64,000 nt of DNA from Mycolicibacter icosiumassiliensis (GCF_900078685.2 NZ_LT546166.1:842136-906135); one strand, 5' to 3'. Counted from the stretch's first letter, positions 45,824 through 55,789 are shown. Notes: generated by a model not told the origin, from the sequence alone. Made by a program: numbers and translations.

Positions 45824-47122
45824 GTGGCGCGGCTAACCTTTAAATTCGTGCCCCACGCCCCCGTTTCCCACGACTGCGTCGTTCCCGACGTCGTCGTTTC
45901 CGGCGTTGACGGGCGAGGAACCTCGGCTCGGCAGCGCCCCGGTGGCAAATACCGGTGGGTGCGCCCGGTTCTGGTGGGACTGATCCTGGCGGTGCTCACG
46001 GTCGAACTCGTGCTGGTGTGGGACCAGGTTTTTTCCGCGTGGTGCAGTCTCTGCCGCGCCGACGCCCGCTGGCTGATCGGGGCGTTGGTGGCCGCGGCCG
46101 CTTCGATGCACAGCTTCGCGCAGATCCAGCGGACGCTACTGGGCTCGGCCGGTGTGCGCGTGTCGCAGGGGCAGTCCGAGGCCGCGTTCTACGCCGCCAA
46201 TTCGCTCAGTACCACCCTGCCCGGCGGCCCGGTGCTGTCGACGACCTTCCTGTACCGGCAGCAACGCCGTTGGGGGGCGACCCCGGTGGTGGCCTCGTGG
46301 CAGCTGGTGATGTCGGGGGTACTGCAGGCGGTCGGGCTGGCCGTACTGGGCCTCGGCGGGGCCTTCCTCCTCGGTGCCCGCAGCAATCCCTTCTCGCTGT
46401 TGTTCACCCTCGGCGGCTTCATCGCGTTGCTGCTGCTGGCGCAGGCGGCCGCCTCGCGACCGGAGCTGATCGACGGCATCGGGGTTCGCGCGCTGTCCTG
46501 GTTCAACTCGGTACGCTCCCGGCCCGTGGACGCCGGGCTTGCGACCTGGCGCCGAATGTTGGGCCAACTGGAGTCGGTCAGCCTGGGCCGTCGCGATCTG
46601 TCGACGGCGTTCGGGTGGTCGCTGTTCAACTGGGTCGCCGACGTCGCCTGCCTGGCGTGCGCCGCCTATGCCACCGGTGGGCGGGCGTCGGTTGCCGGTT
46701 TGACGGTGGCCTACGCCGCCGCCCGCGCGGCGGGAACGATTCCCCTGATCCCCGGCGGCCTGTTGGTTGTCGAGGCCGTGTTGGTGCCGGGCTTGGTGTC
46801 CAGCGGGCTGACCTTGCCGGACGCCATCTCTGCGGTACTGATCTATCGGATGATCAGCTGGGTGCTGATATCAGCCGTCGGCTGGGTGGTGTTCTTTTTC
46901 GTGTTCCGCAGCGACAACGCGGCCGACCAGGCCACCGACGACTACGCGCCGGTCCTCAGCGAACCGCTATCGGTTGGGTCACCGCACCGCCCGCAGGTCC
47001 ACTCACCGGCAGACCGGTCACCGGCAGGCCGCCCACGGGCAGTCCGCCGGGCAGTCCGCCTCCCGGTAGGCCGCCTTGAGCCTGCACGGCCTGCAGTAGC
47101 CCGAGCACCTGCGGCAGGCTGA
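45824..47122 (+). CDS. YbhN/UPF0104-family membrane protein (Rv0204c-like)
   Basis: This 432-residue polytopic protein of the lysylphosphatidylglycerol synthase membrane-domain family has about eight hydrophobic segments, with the family blocks [20 protein letters not shown] and [18 protein letters not shown]. It matches Rv0204c. The GTG start at 45824 is the upstream limit; GTG 45848 is possible. The final 45 residues are Arg/Pro-rich and lie antisense to the hemophore gene, with no conserved-looking content, so the real family end may be near residue 375. It is a possible lipid flippase, inferred from the family. Confidence 0.78.
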   Translation: MARLTFKFVPHAPVSHDCVVPDVVVSGVDGRGTSARQRPGGKYRWVRPVLVGLILAVLTVELVLVWDQVFSAWCSLCRADARWLIGALVAAAASMHSFAQIQRTLLGSAGVRVSQGQSEAAFYAANSLSTTLPGGPVLSTTFLYRQQRRWGATPVVASWQLVMSGVLQAVGLAVLGLGGAFLLGARSNPFSLLFTLGGFIALLLLAQAAASRPELIDGIGVRALSWFNSVRSRPVDAGLATWRRMLGQLESVSLGRRDLSTAFGWSLFNWVADVACLACAAYATGGRASVAGLTVAYAAARAAGTIPLIPGGLLVVEAVLVPGLVSSGLTLPDAISAVLIYRMISWVLISAVGWVVFFFVFRSDNAADQATDDYAPVLSEPLSVGSPHRPQVHSPADRSPAGRPRAVRRAVRLPVGRLEPARPAVARAPAAG

Positions 47123-47501
47123 CCGCCAGCTTGCACTGGTCGGTCACCTCTTGGACCGGCGCGATGATCTTGGCCAGGTCGTCTTGGACCTTCGGGTTGG
47201 CCTCGAAGTGCGCCTTCAGGTTTGCCAGCGTCTGCGGGCCGGGCTGCTGCTGCAGCGCACCGGTCATCACCTGATTGGTGTCCGGGTGCGCGTCCAGGTA
47301 GTCGCCGGTCGAGGTGACGACCTTCCCCACGGTCCGGGCGATCTCGCTGGCCACGCAGGGGTCTTTGGCTGCGGTGGCCGAGGGTGCCGACGGGGTGGCC
47401 AGCAGCGTGGCCGTGACGGCACCACCCAGAAGGACAGGCACGGCGGCAAGGACGCCCTTGCCCGACAGACTGCGACGCATGGTGGCACGGGTGATGTTCA
47501 C
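46956..47501 (-). CDS. Secreted heme-binding hemophore-like protein (Rv0203-like)
   Basis: This 181-residue exported protein starts from GTG at 47501 with AGGAG five bases upstream. The signal peptide runs to about residue 45 (VPVLLGGAVTATLLATPSAPSATA). The mature core DPCVASEIARTVGKVVTSTGDYLDAHPDTNQVM closely follows the M. tuberculosis heme carrier Rv0203, including two cysteines. It lies between mmpL3 and mmpL11, whose products have been reported to accept its heme. Unlike Rv0203 it has a C-terminal tail of Gly-Leu-Pro repeats, coded antisense to the YbhN gene. Confidence 0.88.
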   Translation of the reverse strand: MNITRATMRRSLSGKGVLAAVPVLLGGAVTATLLATPSAPSATAAKDPCVASEIARTVGKVVTSTGDYLDAHPDTNQVMTGALQQQPGPQTLANLKAHFEANPKVQDDLAKIIAPVQEVTDQCKLAVSLPQVLGLLQAVQAQGGLPGGGLPGGLPVGGLPVTGLPVSGPAGGAVTQPIAVR

Positions 47502-47826
47502 GAACTCTCCTCACGACTGGCAAGATTTCCGATCAGCCCCGGCCAGCCCGCCACATTGCGGATGACGCTTGACGATGCTCTGGTGTGCGTGCGATGCCCC
47601 CCGGCAGCTCCGGCAGATCGAAAGACGGCCTTTGCCTATCCTGGCAGTAACCACCTGATGCCGCCACCCGAGCACCGGTCAGCCTGGTCACAGTGTGGTT
47701 CCCGGACGGCATCGGAGCAGCTCAGAGGCGACGGAAACAGCCAGTGCAACAGGGTGCTGCGGTAGGCTCGCTGCACGCAGCGCACCGGTGCGGGCGAGAG
47801 CGGGGAGAGACGAAATCCAGCAGTTC
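47502..47826. promoter_or_regulatory. Divergent region between the hemophore and mmpL11
   Basis: These 325 bases separate two oppositely directed heme and envelope genes. The hemophore ribosome binding site lies at its left edge. GGGGAGAG at about 47803 is rather far from the mmpL11 ATG. I see no clear inverted repeat or IdeR-like box and no small open frame with good coding bias. It probably carries both promoters. Confidence 0.5.
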
Positions 47827-50826
47827 ATGATGCGCTTCAGCAGCAACCTGCGCAGATTCCGCTGGGTGGTCTTCACAGGGTGGTTACTTGCTGTGGTCCC
47901 CTCGCTCTACCTGGCCGCCACTCAGTCCGGCCACCTCACCGGTGGGGGCTTCGAGGTCCAGGGATCGCAGTCGCTGCACGTGCAATATCAGCTCGAGGAT
48001 CATTTTCCCGAGCAGGGCGCCTCACCGCTGGCCTTGGTGGCCGCACCGCGCGCTGACGCCACCTATCGGGACATGCATGACGCCGTCGCGCTGCTCCAGC
48101 GGGCCGCCGGCGAGGTCCCCAGCGTGAAGGTGTTGCCGGATACGACGCAGCCGCCCCCGCGGCCCGACCGGCCTTACGTGGTGTCCCTGCGGGTGGACTT
48201 CAACAACACCGGCGCGGTCGACGTCGCCAAGAAGCTGCGCACGAAGCTGGGGGTGGAAGGCGAACATCCTGGCCGGGTCGAAAACGGTTCGGTCAACCTC
48301 TACGTGATCGGGCAGGGCGCACTCGGCGCCGCGGCATCGGCGAAGACCAAGCAGGACATCGGCGCAGCCGAGCGATGGAACCTGCCGGTCGTGCTGATCG
48401 TCTTGCTGGCGGTGTTCGGCTCACTGGCGGCCGCCGCAATTCCGCTGGCGCTGGGAATCGGCACGGTGATCGTCACCATGGGGCTGGTCTACCTGCTGTC
48501 GATGTTCACCGCGATGTCGGTGTTCGTCACGTCCACGGTATCGATGTTCGGCATCGCACTGGCGATCGACTACTCGCTCTTCATTCTGATGCGCTACCGC
48601 GAGGAACTGCGGGCCGGTCGCCAACCCCAGGAGGCCGTCGATGCGGCGATGGCGACGTCCGGGCTGGCCGTGGTGCTCTCGGGTCTGACCGTGGTGGCCT
48701 CCCTGACCGGGATCTATCTGATCAACACGCCGGTGCTGGTATCGATGGCAACCGGAGCGATCCTGGCTGTCTCGGTGGCGGTGCTGGCATCGGTCAGCCT
48801 GACCCCGGTGGTGTTGGCCCTGTTCGGCCGGGCAGTCGCCAAACGGTCGTCGCTGCTGCACTGGGCACGCGGCCCGCAGCTGGCCCAGTCCCGGTTCTGG
48901 ACCAGCTGGACGGCTTCGGTGATGCGGCGCCCCTGGGTCTCGGCCTTGGTGGCCGCGGGATTCCTGCTGGCGCTCGCGGCGCCGGCGCTGTCGCTGTCAA
49001 CGGGCAACAGCATGCTGCGCCAGTTCGACTCCTCCCACGAGATCCGCGGCGGAGTGGCCGCAGCAGCTCAAGCCCTGGGCCCGGGTGCGCTGGGGCCGGT
49101 CCGGGTGTTGGTCACCATCCCCGGCGCGAACGCGTCGGCGCCCGCCCACGCCGAGACCTTCGCCGCGATCCGCCAGGAGATGTCGCAAGCCCCCAACATC
49201 GCTTCGGTGTCCCCGCCGGTCTTCGGCAATGACGACAGCAGCGGCCTGCTGTCGGCCGTGCTGTCCGTCGACCCCGAAGACATGGCCGCTCGGACAACCG
49301 TCGACTGGATGCGTGAACACCTGCCGGCGGCGGCCGGCTCGCCGGCGGTCCAGGTGGATGTCGGCGGACCGACCGCGTTGATCAAGGACTTCGACGACCG
49401 AGTCGCGGCGGCCGAACCGATGGTGCTGGTGTTCGTGGCGCTGATCGCCTTCCTGATGTTGTTGGTCTCGATCCAGTCGGTGTTCCTGGCGCTCAAAGGC
49501 GTCGTGATGACGGTGCTGTCGGTGGCGGCTGCCTACGGCAGCCTGGTGATGGTGTTCCAGTGGGGTTGGCTGGAACGGTTCGGCTTCGCATCGACCGGTT
49601 CCATCGACACCTTCATTCCGCCGCTCGTGCTGGCGATGACGTTCGGTCTGTCGATGGACTACGAGATCTTCCTGCTGACCCGCATCCGTGAGCGTTTCCT
49701 GCAGACCGGGAACACCCACGACGCCGTCGCCTACGGGGTGAGTACCAGCGCGCGCACCATCACCAGCGCCGCCCTGATCATGATCGCGGTGTTCATCGGT
49801 TTCGCGTTTGCCGGCATGCCGCTGGTCGCCGAGCTGGGGGTGGCCTGCGCGGTGGCGATCGCGGTCGACGCCACGGTGGTGCGGCTGGTGCTTGTTCCCG
49901 CACTGATGGCGATGTTCGCTGAGTGGAACTGGTGGCTGCCTCGCTGGCTGGCCCGGATCCTGCCGTCGGTTGACTTCGAAAAGCCTTTGCCCACAGTTGA
50001 TTTGGGCGACGTCGTGGTGATCCCCGATGACATCTCCGCCCTGATCACACCCAGCGCCGACCTTCGGGTGGTGGTCAAGTCGGCGGCCCGGCTCAAAGGG
50101 CTGGTTCCCGACGCGGTCTGCGTCAGCGACCCGTTGGCGCTGCGCGGCTGCGGCGTGGCCGAGGTCGCCACCAGCAAGATCGAAGCGGTGCGGGTCGCTT
50201 CCGGGCCGGCAGGACCGCCTGCGGCGGCGGGCGGCAGGGTGGTGAGCCATGCACTGGCCCGGCTGACCGGCGGCTGGCAGTCGCGTACCGGTACGGACCG
50301 GGCGCAGCCCCGCACCATCCGTCCGGTTCACCCGGTCACCGTGTGGCGGCGCCGGCTCGCCATCGCACTGGACGCGCTGGAAACCGAGTCCTGGGCGGCC
50401 ACCGAGATCGGACTCGATTTCCCGGCGTTGACCCGGTGCCGCCCGATGGAAGCCGCCGCAGTCCAACTGCCCACCGGCGACCGGCTACAGATACCCACCG
50501 GCGCCGAAACGCTGCGCCTGGCCGGCTACCTGGCGCTGGCACGCAACAGCCCCCGCGACTACGCCACGCTAGCCGATCTGGCCGATGCGCTGGGCCCGAA
50601 AACCGTTGCTGGGGCACTCAGCGGAATTGATGCGTACTACTCTGGTCAACCAGCCGACGGACACTGGATGGCCACCCAGCTCGTCTGTCGACTCGCCGAT
50701 CCGGAGCCCACCGCACGCGGCGACTACACCTCCGGCGACGATGCGCTTGGAGCGAGTACGGACTGGGAACACGTACAAGGGCGCTGCCTGGCAGTTGCCG
50801 TGGCGATGCTGGAGGAGGAGAGGTGA
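47827..50826 (+). CDS. mmpL11: RND-family lipid transporter MmpL11
   Basis: This 999-residue protein starts MMRFSSNLRRFRW, the typical MmpL11 N-terminus. It has 12 membrane helices, with Asp-Tyr pairs in IALAIDYSLF and FGLSMDYEIF for proton relay, two periplasmic domains, and a long C-terminal cytoplasmic domain ending AVAVAMLEEER. M. tuberculosis MmpL11 (966 residues) exports mycolic wax ester and long-chain triacylglycerol and has been linked to heme uptake. The start ATG is 47827 or 47830. The stop overlaps the next gene start (GTGA). Confidence 0.95.
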   Translation: MMRFSSNLRRFRWVVFTGWLLAVVPSLYLAATQSGHLTGGGFEVQGSQSLHVQYQLEDHFPEQGASPLALVAAPRADATYRDMHDAVALLQRAAGEVPSVKVLPDTTQPPPRPDRPYVVSLRVDFNNTGAVDVAKKLRTKLGVEGEHPGRVENGSVNLYVIGQGALGAAASAKTKQDIGAAERWNLPVVLIVLLAVFGSLAAAAIPLALGIGTVIVTMGLVYLLSMFTAMSVFVTSTVSMFGIALAIDYSLFILMRYREELRAGRQPQEAVDAAMATSGLAVVLSGLTVVASLTGIYLINTPVLVSMATGAILAVSVAVLASVSLTPVVLALFGRAVAKRSSLLHWARGPQLAQSRFWTSWTASVMRRPWVSALVAAGFLLALAAPALSLSTGNSMLRQFDSSHEIRGGVAAAAQALGPGALGPVRVLVTIPGANASAPAHAETFAAIRQEMSQAPNIASVSPPVFGNDDSSGLLSAVLSVDPEDMAARTTVDWMREHLPAAAGSPAVQVDVGGPTALIKDFDDRVAAAEPMVLVFVALIAFLMLLVSIQSVFLALKGVVMTVLSVAAAYGSLVMVFQWGWLERFGFASTGSIDTFIPPLVLAMTFGLSMDYEIFLLTRIRERFLQTGNTHDAVAYGVSTSARTITSAALIMIAVFIGFAFAGMPLVAELGVACAVAIAVDATVVRLVLVPALMAMFAEWNWWLPRWLARILPSVDFEKPLPTVDLGDVVVIPDDISALITPSADLRVVVKSAARLKGLVPDAVCVSDPLALRGCGVAEVATSKIEAVRVASGPAGPPAAAGGRVVSHALARLTGGWQSRTGTDRAQPRTIRPVHPVTVWRRRLAIALDALETESWAATEIGLDFPALTRCRPMEAAAVQLPTGDRLQIPTGAETLRLAGYLALARNSPRDYATLADLADALGPKTVAGALSGIDAYYSGQPADGHWMATQLVCRLADPEPTARGDYTSGDDALGASTDWEHVQGRCLAVAVAMLEEER

Positions 50827-51317
50827 CGTTGGCCGCGGACCGACGCCGTGGGCCGCTGCCCCGGCAGCCGTCCGGCGACACCGACCGGCCGGTCGAGTTC
50901 TGGCCCACGTCGGCTATCCGCGCTGCGCTGCAGACCGGCGACATCGCCACCTGGCAGCTCATCGTGGTGGCACTCAAGCGCGATCCCTACGGCCGCACTG
51001 CGCGCCAGGTCGAAGAGGTGCTGGAAGGCACCGAATCCTTCGGTATCGCTAAAGCTCTGTCGGAGGTCCTGACGCGTACCCGGGCGCACCTGGAGGCCAA
51101 CGAGCGCGCGGAGGTCGCGCGTCACATGCGAGTACTGATCGAGCGGTCCGGATTGAGCCAGCAAGAGTTCGCCTCGCGGGTCGGAGTACCCGCCGACACG
51201 CTCGGTGTATACCTCAACGGCACGGTCAGCCCACCGGCCTCGCTGATGATCCGGATGCGCCGCTTGTCAGACCGCTTCGTCAAGCTGCACACCCGCGAAG
51301 CGCCCGACATCGTCTGA
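50823..51317 (+). CDS. XRE-type helix-turn-helix protein (Rv0201c-like)
   Basis: This is a 164-residue protein. The N-terminal half (WPTSAIRAALQTGDIATWQLIVVALKRDPYGRTARQVEEVL) is a conserved actinobacterial block. The C-terminal half (SQQEFASRVGVPADTLGVYLNGTVSPPASLMIRMRRL) is a lambda-repressor-like helix-turn-helix. The GTG at 50823 overlaps the mmpL11 stop, so expression is coupled to the transporter. It could regulate this locus. It matches Rv0201c. Confidence 0.85.
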   Translation: MTLAADRRRGPLPRQPSGDTDRPVEFWPTSAIRAALQTGDIATWQLIVVALKRDPYGRTARQVEEVLEGTESFGIAKALSEVLTRTRAHLEANERAEVARHMRVLIERSGLSQQEFASRVGVPADTLGVYLNGTVSPPASLMIRMRRLSDRFVKLHTREAPDIV

Positions 51318-51340
51318 CGCCGGTCGCCCCGCCCGGTGCG

Positions 51341-52054
51341 TCAGCGAGCGTGGATCGGTGACATCTCCAGGACCATCCACTGACCGCCGCGCTTGGTCAG
51401 CGTCACCCGCACCGGCACCACCGACTGCTTGACCTGCTGGTTGGCGATGGTCTGGACGCTACGCATCACAACCGCGACCCGCGCGGCCGACGGCCCGAGC
51501 GCCTCGACACCGGCACTGAGCGTCTGCGCCTCGACGGCGATGTTGCGGTTGGCCATGTCGGTGGCGGTCCGGCCGATGCTCTCCCGGAATGCGTTGACCC
51601 GGTCCGGGACCATGTAGGTCGCAGCCTTCTCGATCGATGCGTCCGGGTTGGCCGGCGAGACCGTGGCCGCAGCTTCGGCCATGGCGACGGCGGTCTTGAC
51701 CGCCTCACCCGAGTCGGCCTCCAGGTCGCGGTCGGGAACAGTCCAGCGCAGGTATCCGAGCACCGCCGCGGCCACCAGCGCCGCGGCGGTCAGGCCGACC
51801 ACCCCGAAGCGCAGGCCGGGCCGCTCGTTGTCGGTGCCGACCGTGACCGCGTCGCGGCGCAGCAGCACGAAGTTGACCACCATGCCCTCAACGATCAGCA
51901 GCACCAGCACCGAGCACAGCGACACGTACCAGAGCGGCCAGTCGAGTGTCAGCCCGACCAGCACCAGGCCGCCGATCGCGGCCAGCGGCGCGACGATGTC
52001 GACGGCCAAGACCCGCCACAGCGACTGCGATTTCAGCAGTTCCAGCTTGCTCAT
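51341..52054 (-). CDS. omamB: Orphaned Mce-associated membrane protein OmamB
   Basis: This 237-residue protein has four N-terminal hydrophobic helices (about residues 15-100) and a C-terminal extracytoplasmic alpha+beta domain with the Mce-associated pattern VRVTLTKRGGQWMVLEM. It matches Rv0200. It starts inside the stop of omamA (ATGA overlap). Omam proteins stabilise Mce transporters, including Mce4 for cholesterol; that role comes from M. tuberculosis work on this pair. Confidence 0.88.
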   Translation of the reverse strand: MSKLELLKSQSLWRVLAVDIVAPLAAIGGLVLVGLTLDWPLWYVSLCSVLVLLIVEGMVVNFVLLRRDAVTVGTDNERPGLRFGVVGLTAAALVAAAVLGYLRWTVPDRDLEADSGEAVKTAVAMAEAAATVSPANPDASIEKAATYMVPDRVNAFRESIGRTATDMANRNIAVEAQTLSAGVEALGPSAARVAVVMRSVQTIANQQVKQSVVPVRVTLTKRGGQWMVLEMSPIHAR

Positions 52055-52767
52055 CGAATGGACCTCAATCGGGAAATCATCATATTGCCGGCGACGTCGG
52101 TGACGTCCAGGTGCAAAGCCCAGTGCACGGTCTGCGGCCTGCCTCCGACGTTCTCGGCGATCGAGGTGGCGATCACCATCACCGGGTCGGTACGGCCGGG
52201 GTTCGACGGCTTGTCACTGCCGGTGGCCGCCGGCTCGTCAAGATCGTGTTGCTCCAGCTCGATGGCGACGGCTTCGATCCGGCCGCTGCTGCGCGACTGG
52301 ATCCGCTGCACCACATCACGGTAAGGCGCCAAGGCCGCGTCGAACTCGCTGTTGAGCTCGCCAACGGTCTTGTCGCGCAGCCGCGCCATGCCTTTCTCGA
52401 CGTTCTCGGCGTTCAAGTTGATCAGCACACTGGTCCAACTGGCGGCGGTCTGTAGGACTCGACTGCGGTAACCGCGCTCGTTGACGTCCTCACGGTGCTG
52501 GTACAAGGTGATCAGACTGAACACCAACGCGGCCACCGCGACCAGGCCCAGGGCCACCGATCCCCAGCCGTAGCCGGAGAGGCCACCGCCCGAGGCCGCC
52601 GGAGCCGGCTTGCTGTGGGCGGTCTTCTTGGCGGCTTTCTGCGGCTCTTTCCCGCTGGCCTCTTCTTCAGCGTCCTGGTCCGCGGTGCTCTCTAGTGTGA
52701 CGTCGTCAAGCTCGGTGATTTCATGGTCCACCTCGGCGGAGACGTCGGGTTGCTGCTCGTCCGGCAT
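52051..52767 (-). CDS. omamA: Orphaned Mce-associated membrane protein OmamA
   Basis: This 238-residue protein has a charged cytoplasmic N-terminus with an acidic, Lys-rich stretch (about residues 1-60), one membrane helix (about 68-92) and an extracytoplasmic domain of the Mce-associated type with helix VNERGYRSRVLQTAASWTSVLINL. It matches Rv0199 (OmamA), required for Mce4-dependent cholesterol uptake in M. tuberculosis. It is the first gene of the omamA-omamB pair and is divergent from zmp1, with 51 bases between. Confidence 0.88.
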   Translation of the reverse strand: MPDEQQPDVSAEVDHEITELDDVTLESTADQDAEEEASGKEPQKAAKKTAHSKPAPAASGGGLSGYGWGSVALGLVAVAALVFSLITLYQHREDVNERGYRSRVLQTAASWTSVLINLNAENVEKGMARLRDKTVGELNSEFDAALAPYRDVVQRIQSRSSGRIEAVAIELEQHDLDEPAATGSDKPSNPGRTDPVMVIATSIAENVGGRPQTVHWALHLDVTDVAGNMMISRLRSIR

Positions 52768-52818
52768 GGCGGTGACGCTACAGGAGAGCTGCAGCGTTCG
52801 TCGTGGAAGGATGGGCTG

Positions 52819-54873
52819 GTGACCTCACCAGCCACCCGATCCGGCCTTGATCTCACCTATATCGATAGTGGCGTCCGTCCGCAGGACGACCTTTTCGGTC
52901 ACGTCAACGGCCGCTGGCTCGTCGGCTACGAGATGCCACCGGACCGTGCCACCGACGGAGCCTTCCGTGCTTTATTCGACCGGGCCGAGGTCCAGGTCCG
53001 CGATCTGCTCACTGAGGCCGGCGATTCAGCGAGGCTCGACGCAGGAGAGGCGAAGCTGGGATCGCCGCATGAGCCGAGCGAGTCGGCCGCGGCGGGTGCG
53101 GATGCGGTCGATACCGATGAGCGCCGGATCGGCGACCTCTACGCCAGCTTCTTGGACGAGGAGGCCGTCCGTGAGCGCGGCGTGGCGCCGCTGCGCCAGG
53201 AGCTGTCCGCGATCGACGATGCCGGTGACCGCGAGGCCCTGGCGCGGGTGGTGGGCGCAGGTCAGCGCACCGGGGTGGGCGGCGGCGTCGGGCTCTATGT
53301 GGACACCGACTCAAAGGACTCGACCCGCTATCTGCTGCACCTGAACCAGTCCGGCATCGGGCTGCCCGACGAGTCCTACTACCGCGAGGAACAGCACGCC
53401 GAGATCCTGGCGGCCTACCCGGGCCACATCGCGGCGATGTTCGCTCTGGTCTACGGCGGAGAACCGGACGAGCACGCCGCGACCGCGGCACGCATCGTGG
53501 CGCTGGAGACCCGGTTGGCAAGCGCGCACTGGGACGTGGTGAAGCGCCGCGACGCCGAGCTGACCTACAACCTGCGCACCTTCGCCGGGCTGCCGGACGA
53601 AGCGCCTGGCTTCGATTGGGCCGGCTGGGTGAGCGCTCTCGGCGTGCGCCCCGACGCCGCCGACGAATTGGTGGTGCGCCAGCCCGACTTCCTGACAGCC
53701 TTCGCCGGGCTCTGGGAGAGCGCGGATTTCGCCGACTGGCAGGACTGGGCACGGTGGCGGGTTATTCATGCTCGCGCCGGACTTCTGACCGAGGAGTTGA
53801 TCGCCGAGGACTTCGAGTTCTACGGGCGCCGGCTGTCGGGTACCGAGCAGATCCGGGACCGCTGGAAGCGCGGCGTGTCCGTGGTTGAGTCCCTGATGGG
53901 TGATGCCGTCGGAAAGCTTTACGTGGCAAAGCATTTCCCGCCGGACGCCAAGGCACGCATCGACGAGCTGGTAGCCAACCTGCGCGAGGCCTACCGGGCG
54001 AGCATCACCAACCTGGACTGGATGACCCCGGCTACCCGGGAGCGGGCATTGGCCAAGCTGGACAAATTCACCGCCAAGGTCGGCTATCCCGCACGGTGGC
54101 GGGACTACTCAGCGCTGGTCACCGACCCAGCCGACCTGTACGGCAACTACTTGCGCGGTTATGCGGTCAATTACGACCGCGAACTGGCCAAGTTAGGCCA
54201 GCCGGTGGACCGCGACGAATGGTTCATGACACCGCAGACCGTCAACGCCTACTACAACCCGGGTATGAACGAGATCGTCTTCCCCGCTGCGATCCTGCAA
54301 CCGCCGTTCTTCGACCCCGACGCCGACGACGCGGCCAACTACGGCGGTATTGGTGCGGTGATCGGGCACGAGATCGGGCACGGTTTCGACGACCAGGGCG
54401 CCAAGTACGACGGCGACGGCAACTTGATCGACTGGTGGACCGACGACGACCGCGCCGAATTCGGTTCCCGCACCAAGGCGTTGATCGCCCAGTACGAGAC
54501 CTACGTGCCGCGTGAACTCGATGGTGAGCGGCACGTGAACGGCGCGTTCACCGTCGGGGAGAACATCGGCGATCTCGGCGGGCTTTCCATTGCTCTGCTC
54601 GCCTACCAGTTGTCACTGGCCGGCGCGCAGGCTCCGGTGATCGACGGCTTGACCGGTGTCCAGCGCGTTTTCTTCGGCTGGGCACAGGTGTGGCGCACCA
54701 AATCCCGTGAGGCCGAGGCGATCCGGCGTTTGGCGGTGGATCCGCACTCACCGCCGGAGTTCCGCTGCAACGGGGTGATCCGCAACATGGACGCCTACTA
54801 CGAGGCCTTCGGCGTCACCCCGGACGACGCGCTCTACCTGGAGCCCACTTCGCGGGTCCGGATCTGGAACTGA
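52819..54873 (+). CDS. zmp1: M13-family zinc metallopeptidase Zmp1
   Basis: This 684-residue neprilysin-like peptidase has VIGHEIGHGFDDQGAKYDGDGN with the HExxH zinc motif and GENIGDLGGLSIAL with the third ligand glutamate, and ends RVRIWN as in M. tuberculosis Zmp1 (663 residues, recalled). The GTG at 52819 gives MTSPATRSGLDLTYID. The extra length comes mainly from an insert near residues 68-89 that is copy B of the dispersed repeat. Zmp1 is a secreted or surface peptidase implicated in blocking inflammasome activation; no classical signal peptide is seen, as in the family. Confidence 0.95.
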   Translation: MTSPATRSGLDLTYIDSGVRPQDDLFGHVNGRWLVGYEMPPDRATDGAFRALFDRAEVQVRDLLTEAGDSARLDAGEAKLGSPHEPSESAAAGADAVDTDERRIGDLYASFLDEEAVRERGVAPLRQELSAIDDAGDREALARVVGAGQRTGVGGGVGLYVDTDSKDSTRYLLHLNQSGIGLPDESYYREEQHAEILAAYPGHIAAMFALVYGGEPDEHAATAARIVALETRLASAHWDVVKRRDAELTYNLRTFAGLPDEAPGFDWAGWVSALGVRPDAADELVVRQPDFLTAFAGLWESADFADWQDWARWRVIHARAGLLTEELIAEDFEFYGRRLSGTEQIRDRWKRGVSVVESLMGDAVGKLYVAKHFPPDAKARIDELVANLREAYRASITNLDWMTPATRERALAKLDKFTAKVGYPARWRDYSALVTDPADLYGNYLRGYAVNYDRELAKLGQPVDRDEWFMTPQTVNAYYNPGMNEIVFPAAILQPPFFDPDADDAANYGGIGAVIGHEIGHGFDDQGAKYDGDGNLIDWWTDDDRAEFGSRTKALIAQYETYVPRELDGERHVNGAFTVGENIGDLGGLSIALLAYQLSLAGAQAPVIDGLTGVQRVFFGWAQVWRTKSREAEAIRRLAVDPHSPPEFRCNGVIRNMDAYYEAFGVTPDDALYLEPTSRVRIWN
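53020..53084 (+). repeat. Dispersed 65-bp repeat, copy B, in frame
   Basis: This segment matches the minus strand of 38048-38112 at 59 of 65 positions. It encodes GDSARLDAGEAKLGSPHEPSES inside Zmp1, just after the RAEVQVRDLLTE helix, at a place where the M. tuberculosis protein is about 20 residues shorter. The reading frame is kept. Confidence 0.85.
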
Positions 54874-54889
54874 GCACCAGGAGCGTGCG

Positions 54890-55789
54890 CTACATCTGCC
54901 AGTCTTGGGAACCGTCGTTCTTGGTGTAGCTGCCGACGGAGTTCTTCACCACGACGGGATCGCCGCTGCCGAAGTTGTCGTAGAACCACTTGGCGTTGGC
55001 CGGGCTGAGGTTGATGCAGCCGTGGCTGACGTTGCGCTTGCCCTGATCGGCCACCGACCACGGCGCGCTGTGCACGAAGCCGCCGCTGTTGTCGATCCGG
55101 ACCGCATCCTGCACGGTGAGCTTGTATCCCCAACTGGAGTTCACCGGAACGCCGTAGGTGGAGGAGTCCATCACCACTGTGGGGAACTTCTCCAGCACGT
55201 AGTAAGTGCCGTTGGGGGTCTCGTGTCCACCGGCGCTCATCCCCATCGACATCGGGAAGGTCTTCTCCACCTTGCCGTCTCGGGTGATGGTCATCTGGTG
55301 TGTCTTGTCATCGGCGGTGGCCACCAGGGAGTCGCCGATGCGGAAGCTCGACTTGGTGCCGCCGGCGTCGATGTTGACGACGGTGTGGGCAGGCCAGAAG
55401 TTCAGCGGACGCCACCGCACCTGGCTCGGGGTCATCCAGTAGAACTTGCCGGACACCGGCGGGTTCGAGGAGATGTGGATGGCCTGCTCGGCCATCGCCT
55501 TGTCGGCGATCGGCCGCTGGAAGTCGATGATGATCGGCTTGGCGACACCCACCATCGAGCCGTTGACGGGGTTGAAGGTGGGTGGCAGGAACGGCGGCGT
55601 GCCGGTGAACGGCTCCGGGTTCTGCCCGACAACCGGTCCGGAGGCGGCCGCCGGCACCGCACCGGGCTGCGCCGGGGCTGCAGGGTCTACCGGGCCGGCC
55701 GGAACGGCCTGCGGGTCCGGGCCGGGGGGAACGCCCTCGGGCGCGATCCAGCGGCGCTGAGCCACGCGCCGAATCGCGTGAGCTTCCAA
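54890..55789 (-). CDS. L,D-transpeptidase (YkuD family, Rv0192-like), N-terminus uncertain
   Basis: This 299-residue protein has a Pro/Ala-rich start, then the Ig-like fold ([23 protein letters not shown]), then the YkuD catalytic domain with FVHSAPWSV and [19 protein letters not shown] holding the catalytic Cys. It makes 3-3 cross-links between meso-diaminopimelate residues in peptidoglycan. The open frame begins with a TTG at 55789 and has no signal peptide or membrane anchor. A well-placed GGAGG and ATG (at 55797) lie just upstream but in another frame, so a frameshift near 55740-55790 is possible. Confidence 0.82.
   Translation of the reverse strand: MEAHAIRRVAQRRWIAPEGVPPGPDPQAVPAGPVDPAAPAQPGAVPAAASGPVVGQNPEPFTGTPPFLPPTFNPVNGSMVGVAKPIIIDFQRPIADKAMAEQAIHISSNPPVSGKFYWMTPSQVRWRPLNFWPAHTVVNIDAGGTKSSFRIGDSLVATADDKTHQMTITRDGKVEKTFPMSMGMSAGGHETPNGTYYVLEKFPTVVMDSSTYGVPVNSSWGYKLTVQDAVRIDNSGGFVHSAPWSVADQGKRNVSHGCINLSPANAKWFYDNFGSGDPVVVKNSVGSYTKNDGSQDWQM

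Noticed and set aside
48997..50466. 489-codon minus-strand frame within mmpL11
   Set aside because: It is opposite a clear MmpL11 coding region; the His/Arg/Gln-rich composition is that of a shadow frame.
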